Origin: Rhodobacter sp.
GTDB taxonomy: Bacteria; Pseudomonadota; Alphaproteobacteria; Rhodobacterales; Rhodobacteraceae
Assembly: GCA_020637595.1 (NCBI GenBank)
Contig: JACKKE010000005.1
Location: 124,001-188,000 of the forward strand
DNA length: 64,000 nucleotides
Reading direction: 5' to 3'
Made by a program: the position numbers and the translations under genes
Part shown: in pieces, positions 50,774 through 60,594 of the stretch
Numbering within the stretch: the stretch's first letter is position 1
Layout: each line of letters starts with the position of its first letter
The notes under the pieces: model-generated
What the model saw: the letters and a program-made list of their open reading frames with translations, nothing else
Told to the model about the DNA's origin: nothing
The model's database searches: none

Positions 50774-51673
50774 ATGCGAAACCTGAATGCCCTGCCGTTG
50801 TCGGCGTTACGCGTGATCGAGGCGGCGGGCCGGCTGGGCAGCCTGACGGCCGCAGCGCAGGAGTTGGGCGTGACCCCCGGCGCGCTGTCGCAGCGCCTGC
50901 GCAAGGCTGAGGAGGCGCTGGGGCGGCCGCTGTTCGAGCGCCACCCCGACGGGCTGGAGCCGACCGGGGCGCTGGGCGACGTGATGGCGCAGCTCACCCA
51001 TCACATGGCGGGACTGGACGCCGCAGCGGGGACGCTGACCGGGCGTGACGCCAATGTGCTGACGCTGAGCGTCGCGCCCCTGTTCGCCAGCCGCTGGCTG
51101 ATCTGGCGGCTGCATCGCTTTACCGATGCCCATCCCGACATCGCGCTGCGGCTCGATCCGGTGTCGCGCACCGTGGATCTGGACGCCGCCGGGGTCGATG
51201 CCGGGATCCGCGTGGGGCGTGATCCGGGTGCCGGTGTCGAGAGGGTCAAGCTGCTGGATCAGCGGGTGTTTCCGGTCTGCTCGGCGGCGCTGGCCGCGCG
51301 CATCGCCACGCCGTCCGACCTGTTCCACCACCCGGTGATCCGCGAGACCGAGGCCCTGGCCGGCTGGCCCGAATGGCTGGCGGCGCAAGGTTTGACGCCC
51401 GAGGGCCTGCGTCCGGGGCCGACCTATCGCGACGGGGCGATGTGCCTTGACGCAGCGATGATGGGGCAGGGGGTGTTCATGGCCTGGGAAACCCTGGCTG
51501 CCGATGCCGTGCTGCGCGGCACGGTCGCGGCGCCTTTCGCCCAGCGGGTGCCCTCGGGTGTGGCCTACTGGTTCGTCACCACGCGGTTGAGCGCGCGCAA
51601 ACCGGCGGTGCGGCGGTTTCGCGACTGGCTGCTGGCCGAGATCGGGGCCTCGCGCGTGGAATGGGCGGGCTGA
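50774..51673 (+). CDS. LysR-type transcriptional regulator (GcvA-like)
   Basis: A 299-residue regulator. The winged HTH covers residues 5-65 (LSALRVIEAAGRLGSLTAAAQELGVTPGALSQRLRKAEEALG), followed by an effector-binding domain with LTLSVAPLFASRWLIWRLHRF, as in GcvA/AmpR-like members. Divergent orientation to the 52-residue gene with 83 shared bases is the classical LysR layout, with the regulator controlling its neighbour. The effector is unknown. Confidence 0.9.
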   Translation: MRNLNALPLSALRVIEAAGRLGSLTAAAQELGVTPGALSQRLRKAEEALGRPLFERHPDGLEPTGALGDVMAQLTHHMAGLDAAAGTLTGRDANVLTLSVAPLFASRWLIWRLHRFTDAHPDIALRLDPVSRTVDLDAAGVDAGIRVGRDPGAGVERVKLLDQRVFPVCSAALAARIATPSDLFHHPVIRETEALAGWPEWLAAQGLTPEGLRPGPTYRDGAMCLDAAMMGQGVFMAWETLAADAVLRGTVAAPFAQRVPSGVAYWFVTTRLSARKPAVRRFRDWLLAEIGASRVEWAG

Positions 51674-51733
51674 GGGGCCTTTCCCCGGCCTCCGGGCACC
51701 GCTAGTCTGCGGCGCGAAAACAAGGGGGTGACG

Positions 51734-52546
51734 ATGAACAGGCGCGAACTGGAAGATCGGGGGCTGGTGCTGCTGGGCTGCGGCAAGATGGGCTCGGCCC
51801 TGCTGGAAGGCTGGCTGAAGACCGGGTTGCCCGCCGGTTCGGTGCATGTGATCGAACCGACGCCCTCGGACTGGCTCAAGGGCACGGGCGTGCATCTGAA
51901 CGCCCCCTTGCCACCCGCGCCGGCGATGGCACTGCTGGCGGTCAAGCCGCAGATGATGGGCGCGGCGCTGCCCGGCCTGCAGGCGCTGGGCGGCGGCGGC
52001 ACGGTGTTCGTGTCGATCGCGGCGGGCACCTCGTTGAAGACCATCGAGGAGACGCTGGGCACAGGCACCCCGGTGGTGCGCGTCATGCCGAACACTCCGG
52101 CCGCAGTCGGGCGCGGGATCTCGGCGCTGATCGGCAATGCCGCGGTGTCGCCCGAGGCGCTGGCGCTGGCGCAGGATCTGATGGCGGCGGTGGGCGAGAC
52201 GGTGCTCTTGCAGGACGAATCCCAGATGGATGCCGTGACGGCGGTGTCCGGCTCTGGCCCGGCCTATGTGTTCCACCTGATCGAGGCGCTGGCGGCGGCG
52301 GGCGTGGCCCAGGGCCTGCCCGAGGCGATGGCGATGCAGCTGGCCCGAGCGACGGTCTGCGGGGCGGGCGAACTGGCGCGTCAATCGCCCGAGAGCGCGG
52401 CGCAACTCAGGATCAACGTCACCTCGCCCGGGGGCACCACGGCGGCGGCGCTGGCGGTGCTGATGAACGAGGCCGACGGTTTTCCGCCACTTCTCGCGCG
52501 CGCGGTGAGGGCCGCGGCGGACCGTTCCAAGGAGCTGGGCCAATGA
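51734..52546 (+). CDS. proC: Pyrroline-5-carboxylate reductase
   Basis: A 270-residue enzyme making proline from pyrroline-5-carboxylate with NAD(P)H. The dinucleotide loop is LLGCGKMGSALLEGWL, and VRVMPNTPAAVGRG and SGSGPAYVFHLIEAL are the substrate-site motifs, with the NVTSPGGTTAAAL helix near the end. The ATG after AAGGGGG was chosen; a GTG two codons earlier is possible. The stop region overlaps the CsaA gene by four bases. Confidence 0.94.
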   Translation: MNRRELEDRGLVLLGCGKMGSALLEGWLKTGLPAGSVHVIEPTPSDWLKGTGVHLNAPLPPAPAMALLAVKPQMMGAALPGLQALGGGGTVFVSIAAGTSLKTIEETLGTGTPVVRVMPNTPAAVGRGISALIGNAAVSPEALALAQDLMAAVGETVLLQDESQMDAVTAVSGSGPAYVFHLIEALAAAGVAQGLPEAMAMQLARATVCGAGELARQSPESAAQLRINVTSPGGTTAAALAVLMNEADGFPPLLARAVRAAADRSKELGQ

Positions 52547-52884
52547 GCGAGGCGATTTCCTTTGACGAGTTCCTCAAGGTCGACATCCGCGTGGGCACCG
52601 TCGTCGCCGTCGAGGACTTCCCCCAGGCGCGCAAGCCCGCCTGGAAGCTGACCGTCGATTTCGGCCCCGAGATCGGCGTCAAGCGGTCCTCGGCGCAGAT
52701 TACCGTGCATTACGGCAAGGAGGATCTGTTGGGCCGGCAGGTGCTGGGGGTGGTCAATTTCCCGCCGCGCCAGATCGGCCCCTTCATGTCCGAGGTGCTG
52801 GTGCTGGGCCTGCACGACGCCGGGAACGCGGTGGTGGTGATCGGGCCCGAGCGCGCGGTGCCGAACGGCGCGAGGATGTGCTGA
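52543..52884 (+). CDS. csaA: CsaA-like tRNA-binding domain protein
   Basis: A 113-residue OB-fold dimer protein of the CsaA type: FLKVDIRVGTVVAVEDFPQARKPAWKLTVDFGPEIGVKRSSAQI and VLGVVNFPPRQIGPFMSEVLVLGL are characteristic. CsaA binds tRNA-like RNA and has been proposed as an export chaperone. It is flanked by overlapping genes (proC and the hydroxyacid dehydrogenase) in one operon. Confidence 0.9.
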   Translation: MSEAISFDEFLKVDIRVGTVVAVEDFPQARKPAWKLTVDFGPEIGVKRSSAQITVHYGKEDLLGRQVLGVVNFPPRQIGPFMSEVLVLGLHDAGNAVVVIGPERAVPNGARMC

Positions 52885-53840
52885 TGAAGCTCTTCGTCTC
52901 GCGCCCGCTGCCCGAGCCCGTTCTGGACGCCGCGCGGGCGGAGTTCGACGTGACGGTGCGGTCGTCGAACGCGCCCCTGACCCAAGACGAGATGGTCGCG
53001 GCGCTGGCCGGGTATGACGTCGTGCTGCCGACACTGGGCGACCGGTTCCAGGCTGAGGTCTTTGCCGCCTGCCCGGCACCGCGGGCGCGGATGCTGGCGA
53101 ATTTCGGCGTGGGGTATAACCACATCGACGTGGCGGCGGCGCGCGGCGCCGGGCTGCAGGTGTCGAACACGCCGGGGGCGGTGACCGATGCCACCGCCGA
53201 CATTGCGCTGACCCTGATGCTGATGACCGCCCGCCGCGCCGGCGAGGGCGAACGCCTGGTGCGTGCGGGTCGTTGGGAGGGCTGGCATCCCACGCAAATG
53301 CTGGGCATGCACCTGTCAGGCAAGCGTCTGGGCGTGGTCGGCATGGGGCGGATCGGCCAGGCCATCGCGCGACGTGCGCATCATGGGTTCGGCATGCAGG
53401 TCAGCTATTTCACCCGCACGCCCAGGGATCTGCCCGGTCTGCCCGATGCGGTGCCGGTAGCCAGCCTGCACGCGCTCATGGCCGGGGCAGATATGGTGGT
53501 GATCGCCGTTCCGGCCACGCCGCAGACCCATCACCTGATCGAGGCGGCGGCGCTGGCGGCGATGCAACCGCATGCGATGCTGGTCAACATCGCCCGGGGC
53601 GATATCGTTGACGAAGCGGCGCTGATTGCGGCGTTGCAGGCCGGGCAGATTGCGGGTGCAGGCCTCGATGTCTACGAGTTCGAGCCGCGCGTGCCCGAGG
53701 CGCTGATCGCGATGGAGAACGTCGTGCTGTTGCCGCATCTGGGCACCGCCGCGCTCGAGGTGCGCACGCAGATGGGATTGATGGCGGTCGGGAACGCGGT
53801 GGCCTTCAAGCAGGGCCGCCCGTTGCCGAACGCGGTCTGA
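52884..53840 (+). CDS. D-2-hydroxyacid dehydrogenase (glyoxylate reductase type)
   Basis: A 318-residue NAD(P)-dependent enzyme. The GxGxxG loop is GVVGMGRIGQAIARRA, and the catalytic set is Arg in VNIARGDIVDE, Glu in GLDVYEFEP and His in LLPHLGTAA. ANFGVGYNHIDVAAARGAGLQVSNTPG is the substrate side. It reduces a 2-keto acid such as glyoxylate or hydroxypyruvate. The ATG overlaps the csaA stop by one base. Confidence 0.9.
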   Translation: MKLFVSRPLPEPVLDAARAEFDVTVRSSNAPLTQDEMVAALAGYDVVLPTLGDRFQAEVFAACPAPRARMLANFGVGYNHIDVAAARGAGLQVSNTPGAVTDATADIALTLMLMTARRAGEGERLVRAGRWEGWHPTQMLGMHLSGKRLGVVGMGRIGQAIARRAHHGFGMQVSYFTRTPRDLPGLPDAVPVASLHALMAGADMVVIAVPATPQTHHLIEAAALAAMQPHAMLVNIARGDIVDEAALIAALQAGQIAGAGLDVYEFEPRVPEALIAMENVVLLPHLGTAALEVRTQMGLMAVGNAVAFKQGRPLPNAV

Positions 53841-53852
53841 ACCGCCGCGCAC

Positions 53853-54758
53853 TTATTGCCCGACGAATTCAAAGGAAAACCGCGTTTGTGCGCCCGGCGG
53901 TGGCGCGGGGAAGGGGGCGGCGCGCTGCAGATGCGCCAGCGCCGCACGGTCAAGCGTGGCGTCGCCCGACCCCCGTGCGATCCGGGCAGTGGCCAGCGAT
54001 CCGTTGGCGGCGATGGCAAAGGCGACCACCGCCACGCCGCGCGCGCGCAAACGCTCGCGCCGGACGCGCTGGATCTGGCGCATGACCTGGCCGGGATAGT
54101 TGACCGCCGCCGCCTCGCCGGGGGCAGTGGCCGGGGCCTCGCGTTGCGCGGCGACAGTGGCTGCGGCCTGCGGGCGGCCCCAGGCATCGCCGCGGCGGGC
54201 GTCGCGGTCGGCGTCGCCGGCCGCCTGCGCGGCACTGGCGGTTTGGCTGCGCGCGGCGGGTCGCGCCTGATGGTTGGGGCGTTGGCGCGGGCGTGGCGTG
54301 TCGGACTCGGCGGTCCGGGTGGTGACCTCGGGGTCCGGGGTCAGGGGCGCGGCGGCGGCCGAGGGCGTCGCCCGGGTGACGGCGGTTGCGCTGGCGACGG
54401 TCTGTGCCGAAGGTTGCAGAGCTGCCGGCGTGCGCAGCTCGGCCGTCGCGTAAGGGGTGGTGGGGGCCTCGGGCTGGTGGGTTATGGCCGGTGCCGCCGG
54501 CGTGGGTGGGGGCCGATGCGCTGCGACCGTGGCCGATTGCGTGGCCGGCGCCGGTTGCGAGGGGTCTGCCCCTTGGGTGAAATCCTGAAAATCGGTGCCG
54601 ATCGCGGCGATCGCCACCGGCGCGCCGCCGTCCATCTGCACCGCGTCCGAGGAGGGCGCCAACCCGGCCAGAACCGCCGTATGCACCGCCAGCGAGGCCG
54701 CCAATGCCAGCCCGGCTGTGCGCCCGCGGGGCCAGATGCCCGGATCCGCCAGTCTCAT
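53853..54758 (-). CDS. tonB: TonB energy-transducing protein
   Basis: A 301-residue TonB-type protein: N-terminal membrane helix with the critical His (AASLAVHTAVLAG, about 17-30), a long Pro/Ala/Thr-rich periplasmic spacer (about 65-215), and a C-terminal domain from VNYPGQVMRQIQRVRRERL to FSFEFVGQ, which binds the TonB box of outer-membrane receptors. It is last in the exbB-exbD-exbD-tonB operon (four-base overlap) and serves the heme receptor of the divergent operon. Confidence 0.9.
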   Translation of the reverse strand: MRLADPGIWPRGRTAGLALAASLAVHTAVLAGLAPSSDAVQMDGGAPVAIAAIGTDFQDFTQGADPSQPAPATQSATVAAHRPPPTPAAPAITHQPEAPTTPYATAELRTPAALQPSAQTVASATAVTRATPSAAAAPLTPDPEVTTRTAESDTPRPRQRPNHQARPAARSQTASAAQAAGDADRDARRGDAWGRPQAAATVAAQREAPATAPGEAAAVNYPGQVMRQIQRVRRERLRARGVAVVAFAIAANGSLATARIARGSGDATLDRAALAHLQRAAPFPAPPPGAQTRFSFEFVGQ

Positions 54759-55156
54759 GGCGCGCCTCTCTCGCCCAGCAGAACCACCCGCTCGGCCCCT
54801 GCCGCGCGTAACGCCGCGGCCAGCCGCACGACCATTGCCGCCGGGGCATCGCGGTCGACCAGCAGGCGGGCCACCGCAGGCATCGGCAGGCTGTCGAGAT
54901 AGGCGCGGGCGGCTGTCTCAGGCGCTCCGGTCCAGTCGCTGCCATCCCATCGCAGGCCGCCGTCTGCGGTGAGCACCAGCGCGTCGGTGGGCGCCCGGGT
55001 CTGCAGGTCCGGGCTGTGCAGCAGCTGGATCGACGGATCGGGCGCAGGGCCGATGGTGCCCGCGATCAGGAAAAAGATCAGCATCAGGAACACGACATTG
55101 ATCAGCCCGATGGTCGGCTCGGCGCGGCGGCGGGGGGCCGTGGCAGGTCGCCTCAT
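54755..55156 (-). CDS. ExbD-like protein with Asn for the membrane Asp
   Basis: A 133-residue ExbD/TolR-type protein with one membrane helix (about 15-38) and a periplasmic domain. In the helix, the residue that normally carries protons (Asp in LIDVxFLLLxFFM) is Asn20 in GLINVVFLMLIFFLI. Alone it could not energise TonB, so it probably pairs with the Asp-containing ExbD encoded just before it. Its frame overlaps both neighbours by four bases, so the two ExbD proteins are made together. Confidence 0.85.
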   Translation of the reverse strand: MRRPATAPRRRAEPTIGLINVVFLMLIFFLIAGTIGPAPDPSIQLLHSPDLQTRAPTDALVLTADGGLRWDGSDWTGAPETAARAYLDSLPMPAVARLLVDRDAPAAMVVRLAAALRAAGAERVVLLGERGAP

Positions 55157-55539
55157 GTCAGCACCTGCACCGCAAAGGGCACGTCGCGCAGCTGCGCCAG
55201 CACATCGACCAGCCGTTGGGCGGTGACCCCGGCCCCCAGCGCGATCAGCACCAACCCGTCGGCGCTGGCCGCATCGGTCAGGGCGCTGCGCAACGCCTCC
55301 AGCGGGATCTCGCGGGCGTTCAGCCGCAGCGATTCGGTGGTCAGCTGCACAAAGACCGGGGGCTGCGGCTGCGCCGGGGCGTCGCTGCCCTGCCGGGCGG
55401 CGGTCAGCTCCATCTCGCCCAGCCGCGAAAAGGTCGAACTCAGCATGAAGAACAGCAGCAGCAGAAAGATGACGTCGATCAGCGAGGTCAGCGACAGCCC
55501 GGCGCGGCGCGGGGTCATCCGGCGCAGGGCATCAGGCAT
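55153..55539 (-). CDS. exbD: ExbD proton-channel subunit
   Basis: A 128-residue ExbD protein with the proton-carrying Asp22 in LTSLIDVIFLLLLFFMLSS and a periplasmic domain ending RLVDVLAQLRDVPFAVQVLT. With ExbB it converts the proton gradient into TonB movement. Overlaps exbB by eight bases and the second exbD by four. Confidence 0.88.
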   Translation of the reverse strand: MPDALRRMTPRRAGLSLTSLIDVIFLLLLFFMLSSTFSRLGEMELTAARQGSDAPAQPQPPVFVQLTTESLRLNAREIPLEALRSALTDAASADGLVLIALGAGVTAQRLVDVLAQLRDVPFAVQVLT

Positions 55540-56209
55540 GGGCGAGCCCTGTCTCCGGCTGCGACATGGGTTGCGTGGCGGTCAGACCGGGGCACAGGGC
55601 CGTGTCGATGATCCGCTCGGCCATCGCCGCCTCGGCGGCGATCTGGCCGTCGAACCAGGTCAGCACCAGCGACGTCGGCATCGCCACCCCCAGCCCCACA
55701 GCGGTGGTCAGCAGGGCAACCCAGATCCCGCCGGCCAGCGTCGAGGGGTCGACGGCCGCGCCGGCTGATTGCAGGCTTTGAAAGGCGTCGATCATCCCCA
55801 GCACGGTGCCGAAGAGCCCCAGAAGCGGCGCGACCTGCGCCACCGAATCGAGCAGTCGCAGCCCCGCCGACAGTTGTCCCATCCGTGCGGCAGCCTCGCC
55901 GGTCAGCCGTGCGCGCAGGGTGGCGTTGTCCTGCGGGGCCTGCCCGGCGGCGCCGAGCGCCATCACCGCCAGATCCCGCAGCGGGCTGCGGACCAGCGCC
56001 GCGGCCTGCTGTGCCTGACGGGTGGCGCCGCTGTCCCAGGCGGCGAGCGCCGACGACAGGACCGCGTGGCGGCCGACCCCGAGGCGCAGGAACTGCGCGG
56101 CCTTGGCGAGGATTACCGCCAGCGTCACCAGCGACATCGCCAGCAGGATCATCACCACCGGGCCGCCCAGCGCGGCGACCTGGGTCAGGGCCTCGACCAG
56201 CGCGCTCAT
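55532..56209 (-). CDS. exbB: ExbB/MotA/TolQ proton-channel protein
   Basis: A 225-residue protein with three membrane helices: GPVVMILLAMSLVTLAVILAKAA, the family motif VAQVAPLLGLFGTVLGMIDAFQ near 125-147, and TLAGGIWVALLTTAVGLGVAMP. It is the stator of the TonB motor. Its front overlaps the end of the hypothetical secreted protein gene by four bases. Confidence 0.9.
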   Translation of the reverse strand: MSALVEALTQVAALGGPVVMILLAMSLVTLAVILAKAAQFLRLGVGRHAVLSSALAAWDSGATRQAQQAAALVRSPLRDLAVMALGAAGQAPQDNATLRARLTGEAAARMGQLSAGLRLLDSVAQVAPLLGLFGTVLGMIDAFQSLQSAGAAVDPSTLAGGIWVALLTTAVGLGVAMPTSLVLTWFDGQIAAEAAMAERIIDTALCPGLTATQPMSQPETGLAHA

Positions 56210-56610
56210 TCCAGCACCTCGATTCCGATCGACGAGGTGGCGACCAGCGGGGCCGTGCAGCCTGCCGATCCCGCCGGGCTGCAGGCGCTGACCCCGTTGA
56301 CCAGCAGCCGCCCGATGCCGTCGCAGGCAATCCCGCCGATCTCGAACGAGCGCACGCGGGTGCGGCCGGCCGGCAGATCCTGCATGTCGAGCAGCGTCAT
56401 CACCGCGACCCGGCCGTCGGTGTCGAACAGCACCGCCTCGAGCACCAGCTGTGACAGGTCCGCCCCCGATCCGTTTCGGCCGACGAACACGAACTGGCAG
56501 GCGCCGTCGCGGATATGGGTGGCGTTCAGGTCGACGGTGACGGGATCGGCCAGCGCCGGAGCTGCGCAGAATGCGCAGCCGAGCGCCGCGGCCTTGAGGC
56601 GGAGAGCCAT
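56206..56610 (-). CDS. Secreted protein of unknown function at the head of the exb-tonB operon
   Basis: A 134-residue protein with a cleavable signal peptide (LRLKAAALGCAFCAAPALA, cleavage after ALA), then a mostly beta-strand mature region with VDLNATHIRDGACQFVFVG and ACSPAGSAGCTAPL. Four mature Cys may pair. It is the first gene of the exbB-exbD-exbD-tonB operon, so a periplasmic role in heme uptake is likely but unproven. The family is not recognised. Confidence 0.65.
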   Translation of the reverse strand: MALRLKAAALGCAFCAAPALADPVTVDLNATHIRDGACQFVFVGRNGSGADLSQLVLEAVLFDTDGRVAVMTLLDMQDLPAGRTRVRSFEIGGIACDGIGRLLVNGVSACSPAGSAGCTAPLVATSSIGIEVLE

Positions 56611-56828
56611 GAGGAACCTCGGGTCAAGGGATAGGGGACGAGAGGCTGGCCGACCGGCAATGCGGTGAAAGCTGGCATTCGCGGAAGGGCAAATTTTCCG
56701 CTTGCATCCCCTCGATAGAATATCCTAGAAAAACTGTCAACATAAGGCGCCACCCCGGTGCCTGCGCAATCCAGCCCCTGTCGCCAGACCGCGCCCGCCC
56801 GCAGCTTGCAGACAACAAAGGGATTGCC
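56611..56828. promoter_or_regulatory. Divergent control region of the heme-uptake operons
   Basis: These 218 bases separate the exb-tonB operon from hmuS. The stretch around 56715-56745 is AT-rich (TCGATAGAATATCCTAGAAA) in a G+C-rich setting and suits paired promoters and iron-responsive operators. No sequence matches a Fur, RirA or Irr consensus well enough to name, so iron control is inferred from function only. Confidence 0.4.
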
Positions 56829-57866
56829 ATGACCATCCACACCCTGCCGCGTGACCCCTCGCCCGAGGCCCTGCGCACCGCCCGTCACCAGAACCCCAGG
56901 GCGCGCGCCCGCGACCTGGCCACGACACTGGGCGTCAGCGAAGGTCAGCTGGTCGCCGCCGGGGTCAACGGGGAAACCGTCGTGCGGCTGATCTGCGACA
57001 TCGACCGGCTGTTCCCGGCGATTCGCACGCTTGGTCCGGTGCTGGCGCTGACCCGCAACGAGCACTGCGTGCACGAACGCGACGGGACGTATCTCGACTA
57101 TCATCCCGGGGTGCATGCGGCGATGGTGCTGGGCCCGGACATCGACCTGCGGATGTTCCCGCGCCACTGGGTGCATGCCTTTGCGCTGGCCGAGGGTGAC
57201 AAGCGGTCGATCCAGGTGTTCGACGCGGCGGGCGATGCGGTGCACAAGGTGCATCTGCGCCCGGCCTCGTCGATCGCGGCTTTCGACCAGCTGGTGGCCG
57301 GGTTGCGGTCCGAGGACCAGTCCGACGGGATCGCGGTTGCCACCCGAACCCCGGTCGAAGGGGCGCGGAGCACCCCCGACAAGGTCGATATCCTGCGCAA
57401 GGAATGGGACGCGCTGACCGATACCCACCAGTTCCTGCGCCTGACTGCCAAGGTCAGGATGAACCGTCTGGGGGCGTATCGCATCGCCGGCGCGCCCTAT
57501 GTCCATGCGTTGCAGCCCGAGGCGTTGGCCGAGGCGTTGCGGCAATGCGCGGCGCAGCAGATCCCGGTCATGCTGTTTGTCGGCAATACCGGCTGCATCC
57601 AGATCCACGGCGGGCCGATCCACCGGGTCGAGCCGATGGGGCCGTGGCTCAATGTTCTGGACCCGGGGTTCAACCTGCACCTGCGGGCCGACACGGTGGC
57701 CGAGGTCTGGCTGGTCTGGAAACCAACCCGGCAGGGCGCGGCGATCTCGATCGAGGCCTTCGATGCCGAGGGCGGGCTGATCCTGCAGCTGTTCGGCAAG
57801 CGTGACCCGGACACCGCGCGCTGGGACGCGCTGACCGAGGTCTTGCGCGACACGCTGGGGGCCTGA
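56829..57866 (+). CDS. hmuS: Hemin-degrading/heme-trafficking protein HmuS
   Basis: A 345-residue cytoplasmic HemS/HmuS-type protein made of two structural repeats. The front has RARDLATTLGVSEGQLVAAG, and the halves show LALTRNEHCVHERDG and the repeat FVGNTGCIQIHGGPIHRVEPMGPWLNVLDP. It accepts heme from the ABC importer and releases iron or hands heme on. It opens the hmuSTU-V-R operon. Confidence 0.9.
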   Translation: MTIHTLPRDPSPEALRTARHQNPRARARDLATTLGVSEGQLVAAGVNGETVVRLICDIDRLFPAIRTLGPVLALTRNEHCVHERDGTYLDYHPGVHAAMVLGPDIDLRMFPRHWVHAFALAEGDKRSIQVFDAAGDAVHKVHLRPASSIAAFDQLVAGLRSEDQSDGIAVATRTPVEGARSTPDKVDILRKEWDALTDTHQFLRLTAKVRMNRLGAYRIAGAPYVHALQPEALAEALRQCAAQQIPVMLFVGNTGCIQIHGGPIHRVEPMGPWLNVLDPGFNLHLRADTVAEVWLVWKPTRQGAAISIEAFDAEGGLILQLFGKRDPDTARWDALTEVLRDTLGA

Positions 57867-57869
57867 CCG

Positions 57870-58688
57870 ATGCGTCTGCTTGGTTTGCTGGGGGCGCTGC
57901 TGGTGGCGCCCTGGCCGGCGCTGGCGCAGCAGCGCGTGGTGGTTGCCGGTTCGGCCCTGTGCGAGACCGTTGCGGCGTTGGGTCAGGCGGCGCGCATCGT
58001 CGGCCGCGACGCCACCTGCACCCACCCCGAGGCGCTGACCGCGCTGCCCGATGTGGGCTATCTGCGCGCGCTCTCGCCCGAGGGGGTGCTGGCGCTCGAC
58101 CCCGATCTGATCCTGGCCGATGTCGATGCCGGCCCGCCCGAGACGATGGCGCTGGTCGAGGCCAGCGCGGTGCCGGTTGTCCGCGTCGCGGCGACCTATT
58201 CGGAAGACGGGGTGATCGCGCGGATTGAAACCGTCGCCCGGGCGCTCGATGTCGACGGCGGGTCGCTGGTGGCCTCGGTGCGGGCAGGGTTCGGGCAGCT
58301 GGCCGAGGCGCGCAGCACGGCTGAGCCGGTGCGGGCGCTGTTCATCCTGTCGGCGGCCGGCGGGCGGATCATGGCGGCGGGACAGAGCACCGCGGCGGAT
58401 GGCATCCTGACGCTGGCCGGGGCACGCAACGCGATCACCGGCTTTGACGGGTATCGTCAGCTGACCGACGAATCGCTGATCGCCGCCGCGCCCGCGGTCA
58501 TCGTGATGATGGACCGCTCGGGCGATCATGCGTTGAGCAACGACGCCATCGCGGCGCATCCGGCGCTGGGCCTCACCCCCGCGGCGCAGGCCGGGCGGAT
58601 CGTGCGGATGGATGGCGGCTTCCTGCTGGGTTTCGGGCCGCGCACGCCGCAGGCGGCGCAGGCGCTGATGGACGCGCTGAGGGGTTAG
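57870..58688 (+). CDS. hmuT: Heme ABC transporter substrate-binding protein HmuT
   Basis: A 272-residue periplasmic protein with a signal peptide (LLGLLGALLVAPWPALAQQ). The two lobes follow the helical-backbone type of heme and siderophore receptors, with LPDVGYLRALSPEGVLALDPDLILA between strands and the C-terminal FGPRTPQAAQALMDAL. It carries heme from the outer membrane receptor to HmuUV. It starts three bases after hmuS. Confidence 0.9.
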   Translation: MRLLGLLGALLVAPWPALAQQRVVVAGSALCETVAALGQAARIVGRDATCTHPEALTALPDVGYLRALSPEGVLALDPDLILADVDAGPPETMALVEASAVPVVRVAATYSEDGVIARIETVARALDVDGGSLVASVRAGFGQLAEARSTAEPVRALFILSAAGGRIMAAGQSTAADGILTLAGARNAITGFDGYRQLTDESLIAAAPAVIVMMDRSGDHALSNDAIAAHPALGLTPAAQAGRIVRMDGGFLLGFGPRTPQAAQALMDALRG

Positions 58689-58692
58689 GCCG

Positions 58693-59757
58693 ATGGTTGC
58701 GCTTTCTGAGGCGCCACTGGCCGGGGACCGGTCGGTGCGGGCGCGCTGGCTGATCGGGGTGCTGGCGGCGCTGCTTGTGACGATGATGGCGCTGTCGCTG
58801 ACCGTCGGCGCGGCCGGGGTGTCACCGCTGGCGGTGCTGGCGGACTGGCTGGCCGGGCGCGACATCGGCCTGCGCGAGCGGGTGATCCTGGGCGACATCC
58901 GGCTGCCGCGGGTGCTGACCGGCGTTCTAGTCGGGGCCTCGCTGGCAGTGTCGGGCACGGTGATGCAGGGGCTTTTCCGCAATCCGCTGGCCGATCCCGG
59001 GATCGTCGGCGTGGGCGCCGGTGCCGGGCTGGGCGCGGTTCTGGCGATCGTCCTGGGCGGGATGCTGCCGGGCGCCGTGGCCACCGCTGTCGGTCCGCAT
59101 CTGGTGCCGGTCGCCGCCTTTCTGGGCGGCTGGGGCAGCACGCTGGTTCTCTACCGCGTGGCCACCCGGGGCGGGTGGACTTCGGTTGCCACGATGCTGC
59201 TGGCAGGGATCGCGCTGGGGGCGTTGGCCGGGGCGGTGACCGGGGTTCTGGTCTATCTGGCCGATGACGCCCAGCTCAGGGATCTGACCTTTTGGGGGAT
59301 GGGATCGCTGGCGGGCGCAAGCTGGCTGAAACTGGCCGCCGCCGCGCCGGTGATGCTGGCCGGGCTGATCACCGCACCGGCCCTGTCGCGCGCCCTGAAC
59401 GCGCTGGCGCTGGGCGAGGCGGCGGCGCTGCACCTGGGCGTTCGGGTGCAGCGGATGAAGGCGCTGGCGATCCTCTCCGTCGCGGCGGCAACCGGGGCCG
59501 CGGTGGCGATCTCGGGCGGGATCGGGTTCGTCGGCATCGTCGTGCCGCATCTTCTGCGGCTGGCGATGGGGCCGGACCACCGGTTCCTGCTGCCGGCGGC
59601 TGCCCTGCTGGGGGCCTGCCTGCTGCTGGCGGCCGACATGATGGCGCGGGTGGTCGTCGCACCGGCGGAACTGCCGATCGGCACCGTCACGGCACTGGTC
59701 GGCGGGCCGGTGTTCCTGTGGATCCTGTTGCGCAAGCGCGGTCTGGTGGAGGTCTGA
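58693..59757 (+). CDS. hmuU: Heme ABC transporter permease HmuU
   Basis: A 354-residue FecCD-type permease with about ten membrane helices. The front has LGDIRLPRVLTGVLVGASLAVSGTVMQGLFRNPLADPGIVG, and GFVGIVVPHLLRLAMGPDHR is the coupling region for the ATPase. It makes the membrane channel of the heme importer with HmuV. Confidence 0.93.
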   Translation: MVALSEAPLAGDRSVRARWLIGVLAALLVTMMALSLTVGAAGVSPLAVLADWLAGRDIGLRERVILGDIRLPRVLTGVLVGASLAVSGTVMQGLFRNPLADPGIVGVGAGAGLGAVLAIVLGGMLPGAVATAVGPHLVPVAAFLGGWGSTLVLYRVATRGGWTSVATMLLAGIALGALAGAVTGVLVYLADDAQLRDLTFWGMGSLAGASWLKLAAAAPVMLAGLITAPALSRALNALALGEAAALHLGVRVQRMKALAILSVAAATGAAVAISGGIGFVGIVVPHLLRLAMGPDHRFLLPAAALLGACLLLAADMMARVVVAPAELPIGTVTALVGGPVFLWILLRKRGLVEV

Positions 59758-59758
59758 G

Positions 59759-60541
<783 letters not shown>

Positions 60542-60594
60542 TCTGCGACCGCCAGCCCCGCGCCAGCGACAACCACCGAAAAACGAGGGATACC

